A stretch of DNA of 5,004 nt from an uncultured Dehalococcoidia bacterium (GTDB lineage: Bacteria; Chloroflexota; Dehalococcoidia; Lucifugimonadales; GCA-2712585): contig CAJXDJ010000093.1 in assembly GCA_913052045.1 (NCBI GenBank), positions 1 to 5,004 of the forward strand. The letters run 5' to 3'. Positions 1 to 5,004 of this stretch are shown in pieces. Every line of letters starts with the position of its first letter. The stretch's first letter is position 1. Position numbers and translations under genes: made by a program. The notes beneath the pieces are model-generated. The model was given only the letters and a program-made list of their open reading frames with translations. It ran no database searches and was not told where the DNA came from.

Positions 1-706
1 GTACACGGTTGGAATATTTTTTTTTAAAAGTATCATTTTGCCCACTTTCCGCCCCACCTGGGGTAATACAATTGACACGAATATTTTTGTCCGCCCAATA
101 CGTCGCAAGATATTTTGTTAGTCCAATCACTGCGGCTTTGGTGGCAGAATAAACCGCTGGTGTATTGATGGATATTCCCATGTATGAAGACCCTTCATAT
201 ATCCTAGAATCAGGCCCCAGCAGACCATAAATCGAAGCAGTTTGGATGATACTACCCCCCTTATTTTGTTCAACCATTTTTCTCCCTACAGCTTGGGCTA
301 CCAAAAACATCCCATCAAGATTGACCTTTGTGACTTCCCTCCATTGGTCAAGCGTATATTCCTCGAACGGGGCAAAAAAAGCTTCCAAGTTTGATGACTT
401 ACTGGCTGCGTTATTGTGCAAAATATGAATATCACCAAATTGCTTCATCACCTCATCTACCATAGAGCTAACAGAAGTCGGTTCACTGACATCACACACT
501 ATACTAATGCACTGTTGACCGTAGCGTCGAGTAAGGTCCCTAGCAATCATTTCACCTTCTTTTTCATTAAGATCGACAACAACAACATGAGATCCGCAAC
601 CGGCCAACCCTTCAGAAAAATGTTTGCCTAGGATACCTGCTCCGCCGGTTATGACAGCTGTTTTTCCTTCCAGACTGGAAAAGTTATATTGACTGTTCGC
701 GTTCAT
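1..706 (-). CDS. Short-chain dehydrogenase/reductase, PtmA-like (C-terminus beyond window)
   Basis: The frame is open from an ATG at 706 to the left edge, giving 235 residues with no stop. Classical SDR landmarks are in order. The nucleotide-binding TGGAGILG lies at residues 20-27, an acidic D45 ends the second strand (typical of NAD-preferring members), and NNAA is at 98-101. The catalytic set is N129, S158 (TASIYG), Y186 and K190 (YSATK), followed by the PGG loop at 216-218. Classical SDRs are about 250-260 residues, so roughly 20-30 residues are probably missing. The start overlaps the stop of the cytidylyltransferase gene as ATGA, and an AAAAGGA Shine-Dalgarno lies 7 bases upstream, so coupled translation in one operon is likely. 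In Campylobacter, PtmA belongs to the legionaminic acid cluster and has been linked to amino-sugar supply. The substrate here is inferred from context only. A 9-base A run in the coding strand (17-25) does not break the frame. Confidence 0.9.
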   Translation of the reverse strand, partial: MNANSQYNFSSLEGKTAVITGGAGILGKHFSEGLAGCGSHVVVVDLNEKEGEMIARDLTRRYGQQCISIVCDVSEPTSVSSMVDEVMKQFGDIHILHNNAASKSSNLEAFFAPFEEYTLDQWREVTKVNLDGMFLVAQAVGRKMVEQNKGGSIIQTASIYGLLGPDSRIYEGSSYMGISINTPAVYSATKAAVIGLTKYLATYWADKNIRVNCITPGGAESGQNDTFKKKYSNRV

Positions 707-1416
707 AGGCCGGTCCTTTTATTAAATAAAAACTCCACATATTCAAATTCCCACTCATGGTCCACATCAATCGATCGTTCTTCGGGCATAACAAATAGTA
801 GCGTATCCGCATTGAAAATAGATTTACTGCCTATCAATCCTGCCCTATTCCAAACATAGATCGAAGCATTCATGTCGAAACATTCTGGGGCATCCTGCCG
901 CCTGGTAATAATTTGCTCTGGAGGTTTTGATAAGCGAACATAACCATCCTCATCCCGTTCCACCAAATTAAAATATGGGGATCGTCTGGCAGGGCAGCCC
1001 GTGATCACATTTGAAACATTTTTATCCTCCAATAGCCTAACGGCACCTTCTATATCTTTTATCAAACGAAGAGGAGAGGTCACATCCAAATCAACAATCA
1101 CATCGAAAGTTTTACCCGATATTGTTTCAACCTCATTGACACAATGCTGAATGGCAGGCAGTTTGGGAGCTGAGTCTGAAGCCAATTCCTTGGGACGAAA
1201 AACACAATAATCTGCACCAGCTTTTTCAGAAATATTAAGGATTTCTTTTGAGTCACTACTCACCGCAACGGAATCAAACAAGCCACTTGATTGAGCCTGC
1301 AAAAGACTATGAACAATGAGTGGTTCCCCTCCCATTGGACGAATATTTTTCCCAGGAATTCCTTTGGACCCACCGCGTGCGCATATAGTGCACAATCTCT
1401 TCATGGGGTGACCCAT
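703..1416 (-). CDS. Acylneuraminate cytidylyltransferase family protein (CMP-nonulosonic acid synthetase, LegF/PtmB/NeuA-like)
   Basis: The family activates a nine-carbon nonulosonic acid with CTP, giving the CMP-sugar donor and pyrophosphate in the cytoplasm. The signature nucleotide-binding loop ARGGSKGIPGKN is at residues 13-24. It is followed by VSSDS at 52-56, RPKELASDSAPK at 74-85, and the DLDVTSPLR metal and substrate strand at 109-117. A typical acidic SIDVDHEWEFEYVEFL tail follows. The 237-residue length is normal. Two starts are possible. The ATG at 1416 has a GAGGA Shine-Dalgarno 6 bases upstream. The ATG at 1404 (residue 5) would give an ATGA overlap like the other junctions and a more usual N-terminus, but has no good ribosome site. 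I keep 1416. The neighbours (nucleotidyltransferase, Gfo/Idh oxidoreductase, SDR) favour the legionaminic-type LegF/PtmB branch over a true Neu5Ac synthetase. The exact sugar cannot be read from the sequence. Confidence 0.93.
   Translation of the reverse strand: MGHPMKRLCTICARGGSKGIPGKNIRPMGGEPLIVHSLLQAQSSGLFDSVAVSSDSKEILNISEKAGADYCVFRPKELASDSAPKLPAIQHCVNEVETISGKTFDVIVDLDVTSPLRLIKDIEGAVRLLEDKNVSNVITGCPARRSPYFNLVERDEDGYVRLSKPPEQIITRRQDAPECFDMNASIYVWNRAGLIGSKSIFNADTLLFVMPEERSIDVDHEWEFEYVEFLFNKRTGL
714..720 (-). promoter_or_regulatory. Shine-Dalgarno of the short-chain dehydrogenase
   Basis: AAAAGGA on the minus strand, 7 bases before the ATG at 706 and inside the end of the upstream gene. It fixes the dehydrogenase start at the ATGA overlap. 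Confidence 0.65.
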
Positions 1417-2312
1417 ACTTTATCCTCAACAGCTTGCTCAGCAAAGTTGATTAAACGCATCCGATTCATCCCTTCCTCTAAAGAGCAAAGAGAATCTGTC
1501 GTATTATTTAAAACAGCATCATGTTGAACGCGATAGGTATCGTTCAACTCAACTTTTTCCTGGACTGCCTCATGGTTTACCTGAAACCTACCCTCAATCA
1601 AATCCACTTTAATGCTATTGTTGGCCGTATTAATCAAAAGCTCCCTACGAGGAAACCGCTCAAGATAATTAATCTGGATATTTACAATCGGGCAATTATC
1701 TCCGCTCATCATTATGGAAAACACATCATCGCTGTCTATTTCAAGAGGGCTGAAATGCCCGCCCAAAGCAGTTATCCGCTTCCAAGGACCAAACAACCAA
1801 GTCACATAATCCAACTCATGACTCAAGTCTCTCAAAACCCCTCCTCCTTCTTGACGGCGAGCGGAATAACTTGAATGGTAATCTACCGCCGGCCTCCAAT
1901 GCGGCAAATATTGGCCGGCAACAACATGAACTGTAATTGCAGGCTCTTTCTGTATGATTCTTCTTAATTTCTGGATGAGTGGATGAAATCTAAGGTTATA
2001 CCCAACCCAGACATCTTTAAATTTGTTTTGAGGTGGGTTATGAATTTGGTGGAACAAAGGTTTTTCGACCAACACCGTACCTTCAAATCCAATCTCCGCC
2101 AAATCACTCAAGGTGGAATAATGTTCGTAGGTTTTATTAGCAATAATTACATAATCTGGCGATTCAAAACCTAGCGCATCCTTTAGACTGTAAAATGTTC
2201 TTTCTGAAAGTCCTTTCTGTTTAGTAAGGACAGACACATCCACCCCCATTTTCTTTAAAATCCCAACATGCCTTGCTCCTATAGAACCATATCCAATAAC
2301 TACCGCTCTCAT
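1401..2312 (-). CDS. Gfo/Idh/MocA family NAD(P)-dependent oxidoreductase
   Basis: A 303-residue protein. The N-terminal Rossmann fold opens with VVIGYGSIG (glycines at 7, 9 and 12). The family EKP motif is in VLVEKP at 80-85, with K84 the usual cofactor and substrate lysine. GYNLRFHP follows at 104-111. The C-terminal sheet domain contains GGGVLRDLSHELDYVTWL at 156-173, in which H165 and D168 match the conserved HxxD pair. The length is at the short end of the family's usual 300-350. Members oxidise or reduce sugar hydroxyls. Homologues placed beside ptm/leg genes are common, but I know of no firmly assigned reaction for them, so a step on a nucleotide sugar or nonulosonic acid is inference. 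Its ATG overlaps the stop of the upstream nucleotidyltransferase as ATGA, and AAGGA (2322-2326) lies 9 bases upstream, so it is probably cotranscribed and translationally coupled. Confidence 0.9.
   Translation of the reverse strand: MRAVVIGYGSIGARHVGILKKMGVDVSVLTKQKGLSERTFYSLKDALGFESPDYVIIANKTYEHYSTLSDLAEIGFEGTVLVEKPLFHQIHNPPQNKFKDVWVGYNLRFHPLIQKLRRIIQKEPAITVHVVAGQYLPHWRPAVDYHSSYSARRQEGGGVLRDLSHELDYVTWLFGPWKRITALGGHFSPLEIDSDDVFSIMMSGDNCPIVNIQINYLERFPRRELLINTANNSIKVDLIEGRFQVNHEAVQEKVELNDTYRVQHDAVLNNTTDSLCSLEEGMNRMRLINFAEQAVEDKVWVTP
1423..1427 (-). promoter_or_regulatory. Shine-Dalgarno that decides the cytidylyltransferase start
   Basis: GAGGA on the minus strand, 6 bases from the ATG at 1416 but 18 bases from the alternative ATG at 1404. 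The spacing favours the upstream start, which makes a 16-base overlap with the oxidoreductase gene. Confidence 0.6.
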
Positions 2313-2575
2313 TCGAACACATCCTTAAAATCACCATGGGCTTGTTTTAAATTGTCAGGTTGCCCAATATCCAGCCAATACTCGCGTATGGGAAACGCCG
2401 CCGTATGATGTCCTACTTTCATCAAGTGCTTGAATAAGTCCGGCATTTCAAATCGCTCCTCATCTGGCAAACAAGCCAAAATATCCTGATCCAACACATA
2501 AATTCCAGCATTTACAAAAAAACTATGTACTGGTTTTTCATCTATAGATTCGATTAAAATCTTAGTACTTATTTG
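2309..2575 (-). CDS. Sugar-phosphate nucleotidyltransferase, C-terminal fragment (PtmE-like)
   Basis: Only about 85-89 C-terminal residues are present. The family reading runs through SIDEKP, FFVNAGIYVLD, RFEMPDLFKHL and FPIREYWLDIGQPDNLKQAH, ending in FKDVFE and TGA. These are hallmarks of the NTP_transferase fold: the EKP strand, the NAGIY strand, and the closing W-x-D-I-G-x-P motif. The full protein is usually over 230 residues, and PtmE types add N-terminal CBS domains, so the NTP-binding GGxGTRL half is missing. A GTG at 2497 could formally serve as a start, but the homology continues upstream of it, so I do not accept it. Family resemblance fades near 2575, where the same bases begin to encode an LptG C-terminus, and the frame meets a stop at 2621-2623. 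In Campylobacter, PtmE makes GDP-glucosamine for legionaminic acid, which fits the genes that follow. It is interrupted by a join, so probably not functional as shown. Confidence 0.82.
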   Translation of the reverse strand, partial: QISTKILIESIDEKPVHSFFVNAGIYVLDQDILACLPDEERFEMPDLFKHLMKVGHHTAAFPIREYWLDIGQPDNLKQAHGDFKDVFE

Positions 2576-2778
2576 GGAGCGCGATAATAAAAGTAAAAGG
2601 CTAAAATGCCAAAGAATATGTTAGGAATCCATACCGCAATTAATGGATCTAAACCTGCTTTTGTTGCATATACTTTAGTTACTTGCATGGCAAAGATATA
2701 TATGAAGCTAATGGCCACGCTAACAGCTAGGTGCAAACCAATTCCCCCACGTACTTTTCTACTCGCGAAGGATACTCC
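2569..2778 (-). pseudogene. LptF/LptG lipopolysaccharide export permease, C-terminal fragment
   Basis: Translating the minus strand from 2778 gives 69 residues and a TAA at 2571-2569. It opens GVSFASRKVRGGIGLHL, continues with a hydrophobic segment (about residues 15-33), then AVWIPNIFFGILAFYFYY (48-65), and ends RAPK. The R-K-x-R-G-G-x-G loop followed by a membrane helix, then the W-I-P-N helix with a short basic tail, is the typical end of YjgP/YjgQ permeases. These proteins, with LptB, pull LPS out of the inner membrane of Gram-negative bacteria. Full proteins are about 350 residues or more, so over three quarters is missing. No in-frame homology remains past 2778, where the bases become the flavoprotein on the other strand. 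My impression is that the wording is Bacteroidota-like, from memory only. LptF and LptG cannot be told apart with certainty. Confidence 0.75.
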
Positions 2779-4059
2779 GTTGTCGTGTTGGAACGAAAAA
2801 CAGCCAAAGAAGCTGGAAATATAGCCTGTGGAGATGCAGTCAAGGGCAAAAGTACTTTCCCCGATGTAATTGATCTAGAAAGACTCGCAAAGGAATCCTT
2901 CACCAATAGGGACATACGACGGGCAGTTTTTGAGAATCCTGCGACTGGACAAACAATCAATATACCTTTCGGTGAAACAAAAGGCACGATACTCGATAGA
3001 TATGCATATGGGCAAGTATTGCTAGATGAAGTAAAATTATCGGGGGCGGAAGTCCATTATGATACTGTAATCCAAGATGTTATCCAAAATGGACAAGTCA
3101 CTGGGGTTACTGGCATACAAAAAGGAAAACCTGTTTCTTACCAAGCCCCTATAACTATCGATACTGGCGGCTCTATGTCTCTGCTCCAAGACAAAGCCGA
3201 TTTTTCTGGTACTACTTTCGATACAAATGTTTCCTATAAGCAATTCTGTTCTGCCTATCGTGAGGTTATTAAATTATCCAAACCCGTAGATTGGCACGAC
3301 GCTATCATCTTCAAACCTACCGCTGAGTTAGGGTATCTTTGGTATTTCCCCCGAACGCCAACTTTAATCAATGTAGGTGTAGGATTCCAAATGAACAAAC
3401 CTCCTATGGAACTTGTTAAAGCGGTTCAGGACGACATTCGATCCCATCCCGATTTCAAAGATTGTACTGTAATTGATAAATTAGGGGCCGCACTCCCCAC
3501 TCGAAGGCCATTCGACTCTGCAGTCGCACCCGGTTTCCTGGCTGCAGGAGATTCTGCTGGTCATGTGAATCCAACTACTGGCGGCGGTATTGGTGCGGCA
3601 GCCAATTCTGGACACTTCGCAGCTCAAACGGCAATGAGTGCCATTGATTCCAACGATGTAAGCGAATCTTCTCTTTGGGGCTATAATGCTAAGGTAATGG
3701 AATCCTTTGGCAAGCGATATGCGGCAATGGACCTGTACAATATCTGGGGTGGTGCACACGACGTTTCTGAACTAACAGATATCATTTCTTGTATACCCGC
3801 GCAACAACTCGTTGATATCATGAGTAAACATGGAAACACAACTATGGGGCTCTGGGTCAAGTTTAAAACATTAACAAAATCATTCCGCCATTGGGGTCTC
3901 TTGTTCGAACTCTACCGGATAAACAAAGAAGCAGGACGACTCAAACATCACTACGATCGTTACCCTTCGTCCCCCGAAGGATTTGATTTATGGAAACGCG
4001 AAAGGGACCTAATTATGGATTCTGTTTATTCTATTTGCAACGCCGAACCAAAGTATTAA
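2731..4059 (+). CDS. Geranylgeranyl reductase family FAD-dependent oxidoreductase, N-terminus replaced
   Basis: Members reduce isoprenoid double bonds with FAD: archaeal digeranylgeranyl-glycerophospholipid reductases and chlorophyll or quinone-tail reductases. Family sequence starts at about residue 12 with REGYSVVVLERK, the second strand of the FAD Rossmann fold ending in ribose-binding E21. The ACGDAV substrate-side motif follows at 32-37. YLWYFP (202-207) and a following NVGVG match the YxWxFP...VG signature. AAGDSAGHVNPTTGGGIG (271-288) is the second FAD-binding motif. What is missing is the first strand and the GxGxxG dinucleotide-binding loop, about 25-30 residues, which should directly precede residue 12. 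The first 11 or so residues, from a GTG at 2731, are read from antisense LptG sequence. The GTG is therefore only a formal start and FAD binding should fail. I place the true gene's visible portion at about 2764-4059. A lipid-saturating role in an archaeon is the leading inference, but a bacterial homologue is possible. Confidence 0.85.
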   Translation: MQTNSPTYFSTREGYSVVVLERKTAKEAGNIACGDAVKGKSTFPDVIDLERLAKESFTNRDIRRAVFENPATGQTINIPFGETKGTILDRYAYGQVLLDEVKLSGAEVHYDTVIQDVIQNGQVTGVTGIQKGKPVSYQAPITIDTGGSMSLLQDKADFSGTTFDTNVSYKQFCSAYREVIKLSKPVDWHDAIIFKPTAELGYLWYFPRTPTLINVGVGFQMNKPPMELVKAVQDDIRSHPDFKDCTVIDKLGAALPTRRPFDSAVAPGFLAAGDSAGHVNPTTGGGIGAAANSGHFAAQTAMSAIDSNDVSESSLWGYNAKVMESFGKRYAAMDLYNIWGGAHDVSELTDIISCIPAQQLVDIMSKHGNTTMGLWVKFKTLTKSFRHWGLLFELYRINKEAGRLKHHYDRYPSSPEGFDLWKRERDLIMDSVYSICNAEPKY

Positions 4060-4090
4060 GAGTCCTTTCCCCTGTCTTAGCATCACATAT

Positions 4091-4921
4091 ATGGACACAT
4101 CTGATCCAACAATCGTCATTCCTATAAAAAAAGGCGTGCCTCTATTGGGCTTAGGCACTTGGAAGATGTCCGGTCCATCTTGCTCGACCACTATTAGATT
4201 TGCCCTTGAATTGGGATATCGCCATATCGACACTGCTCAATCTTATGGCAATGAAACAGATGTTGGCAATGGTATTTCAGAGGCCGAAATAATAAGAGAA
4301 GAATTATTCATCGCAACAAAACTAAACATCGATGATCTCTCCTATAATGACGTTATCAATGCGGCAGAATCTAGTGTAGATCGACTACAAACAGAGTATT
4401 TGGATCTTCTTTATATCCATTGGCCCTCTGGCACTTATGATCCTGAGGATACTCTCGCTGGATTCTCAGATCTTCGAGACGATGGTGTAATCTCTCACGT
4501 TGGAGTCAGTAATTTCGAACCACAACAGTTAGAAGTAGCTTTGAAAGAATGCGACGCACCAATCTTCGCAAACCAAATTGAAATGCATCCTTTTCTACAT
4601 CAGGAACCCCTGCGTGTCTTTTGCGAATCGAATGATGTACTCGTAGTGGCATACTCTCCAATCGCCCGAGGGGCCATTTTCGACTCTCCCGAATTAGCTA
4701 TGATATCTAAAAAATATGGGGTAACTGAGGCTGAAGTAAGTTTATCTTGGATTCAAGAAAAAGGTGCGATTCCTATACCAAAAGCCTCCTCTGAAGCTCA
4801 TATTAAAAACAACATAGAATCATTCCCCCTGAAACTATCCGTCGAAGATATTTCTACAATTGATTCTATCACTCATGAAGAGCGCCAGGTTGATCCTGAA
4901 TTCGCTCCCTGGAATCTTTAA
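4091..4921 (+). CDS. Aldo/keto reductase family oxidoreductase
   Basis: A complete 276-residue NADPH-dependent carbonyl reductase of the single-domain TIM-barrel type, cytoplasmic. The N-terminal strand reads VPLLGLGTWKM (16-26). The AKR signature GYRHIDTAQSYGNE (42-55) supplies catalytic D47 and Y52. K77 (IATKL) and H110 (YIHWP) complete the tetrad. GVSNF, NQIEMHPFL and YSPIARG follow in the usual order, and IPIPKAS carries the cofactor-phosphate-binding lysine region. The length fits the 2,5-diketo-gluconate reductase-like branch, but substrates in this family are broad and cannot be assigned. It starts 31 bases after the flavoprotein stop on the same strand, so the two may form an operon. 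No Shine-Dalgarno is visible before the ATG, whose upstream bases are AT-rich (catcacatat). This contrasts with the left-hand genes and would fit a leaderless or archaeal-style start. It ends 21 bases from the stop of a convergent gene. Confidence 0.92.
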   Translation: MDTSDPTIVIPIKKGVPLLGLGTWKMSGPSCSTTIRFALELGYRHIDTAQSYGNETDVGNGISEAEIIREELFIATKLNIDDLSYNDVINAAESSVDRLQTEYLDLLYIHWPSGTYDPEDTLAGFSDLRDDGVISHVGVSNFEPQQLEVALKECDAPIFANQIEMHPFLHQEPLRVFCESNDVLVVAYSPIARGAIFDSPELAMISKKYGVTEAEVSLSWIQEKGAIPIPKASSEAHIKNNIESFPLKLSVEDISTIDSITHEERQVDPEFAPWNL

Positions 4922-4942
4922 TTTTCTACACTTAAAACTTCG

Positions 4943-5004
4943 CTACATATACCCCAAATCCCTTAGACGTCGCATAATGCCTTCTTTATCTTGAGCCCGA
5001 CCTT
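4943..5004 (-). CDS. C-terminal end of an unidentified convergent gene
   Basis: The minus strand from the right edge is open for 19 complete codons to a TAG at 4945-4943. The peptide is charged and ends in RRLRDLGYM. Tails of the form R-L-x-x-L-G-Y-hydrophobic are common at the C-termini of sulfatase/phosphodiesterase-superfamily proteins, so that is one possibility, but 19 residues are too few to assign it. The convergent layout, with 21 non-coding bases between two stops, is a normal gene-end arrangement and supports this being real. No hairpin terminator is evident in the gap. Confidence 0.5.
   Translation of the reverse strand, partial: GRAQDKEGIMRRLRDLGYM

Noticed and set aside
246..631. 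Two plus-strand open frames of 60 and 71 residues
   Set aside because: Both are antisense shadows of the SDR gene, whose catalytic motifs lie in the same bases.
1521..1874. Plus-strand 117-residue open frame
   Set aside because: It is the complement of the Gfo/Idh/MocA gene, whose motifs are unmistakable on the other strand, and it resembles no family.
2309..2497. A complete small 62-residue protein starting at the GTG at 2497
   Set aside because: Family homology (SIDEKP, FFVNAGIY) continues upstream of the GTG in frame, so this is the tail of a larger enzyme, not a small gene.
2580..2730. AT-rich stretch as an intergenic promoter region for the flavoprotein
   Set aside because: It codes for the LptG C-terminus in one uninterrupted minus-strand frame, so the AT-rich look is explained by codons. 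No convincing promoter elements were seen.
2606..2824. Plus-strand 72-residue open frame beginning MPKNMLG
   Set aside because: It lies antisense to the lptG fragment and crosses the join into another frame of the flavoprotein. It has no recognisable motif and no ribosome site.
2727..2987. Minus-strand 86-residue open frame across the join
   Set aside because: It is antisense to the well-supported flavoprotein and in a different frame from the LptG reading.
1..5004. CRISPR array, tRNA/rRNA, insertion sequence or prophage attachment site
   Set aside because: I saw no regularly spaced repeats, cloverleaf-like segments, transposase motifs or flanking terminal inverted repeats by eye. The mosaic structure is not bounded by mobile-element signatures.

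Overview
The window reads best as three DNA pieces of different origin joined end to end, not one continuous locus. The left piece (1 to about 2575) holds four tightly packed minus-strand genes. In transcription order they are the C-terminal end of a sugar-phosphate nucleotidyltransferase, a Gfo/Idh/MocA oxidoreductase, a CMP-sialic/legionaminic-acid-type cytidylyltransferase, and a short-chain dehydrogenase that runs off the left edge. This gene set and order resemble the ptm/leg clusters that build nonulosonic acids (legionaminic acid and relatives) for surface glycans or flagellin glycosylation. Stops and starts overlap at every junction, and clear Shine-Dalgarno sequences are present.

The middle piece (2569 to about 2778, minus strand) is only about 210 bp. 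It encodes the last 69 or so residues of an LptF/LptG-type lipopolysaccharide export permease, with two predicted membrane segments and a stop. The wording looks most like Bacteroidota to me, but that is from memory. It lies directly against the beheaded nucleotidyltransferase on one side and a beheaded flavoprotein on the other.

The right piece (about 2764 to 5004) carries a plus-strand geranylgeranyl-reductase-family flavoprotein that has lost its N-terminal dinucleotide-binding motif, then a complete aldo/keto reductase. At the right edge is the last 19 codons of a convergent minus-strand gene. The reductase looks archaeal in style, and the aldo/keto reductase has no visible Shine-Dalgarno. 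An LPS permease and an archaeal-lipid-type reductase a few bases apart conflict in domain of life.

The most economical reading is an environmental or single-cell contig with two chimeric joins, near 2570-2580 and near 2764-2778; the second join is inverted (head to head). A real rearrangement is possible but less likely. I found no RNA gene, CRISPR array, insertion sequence or attachment site. No stretch over 300 bases lacks coding content once the unlisted dehydrogenase and permease fragments are counted. A taxonomic name cannot be given from the sequence alone.
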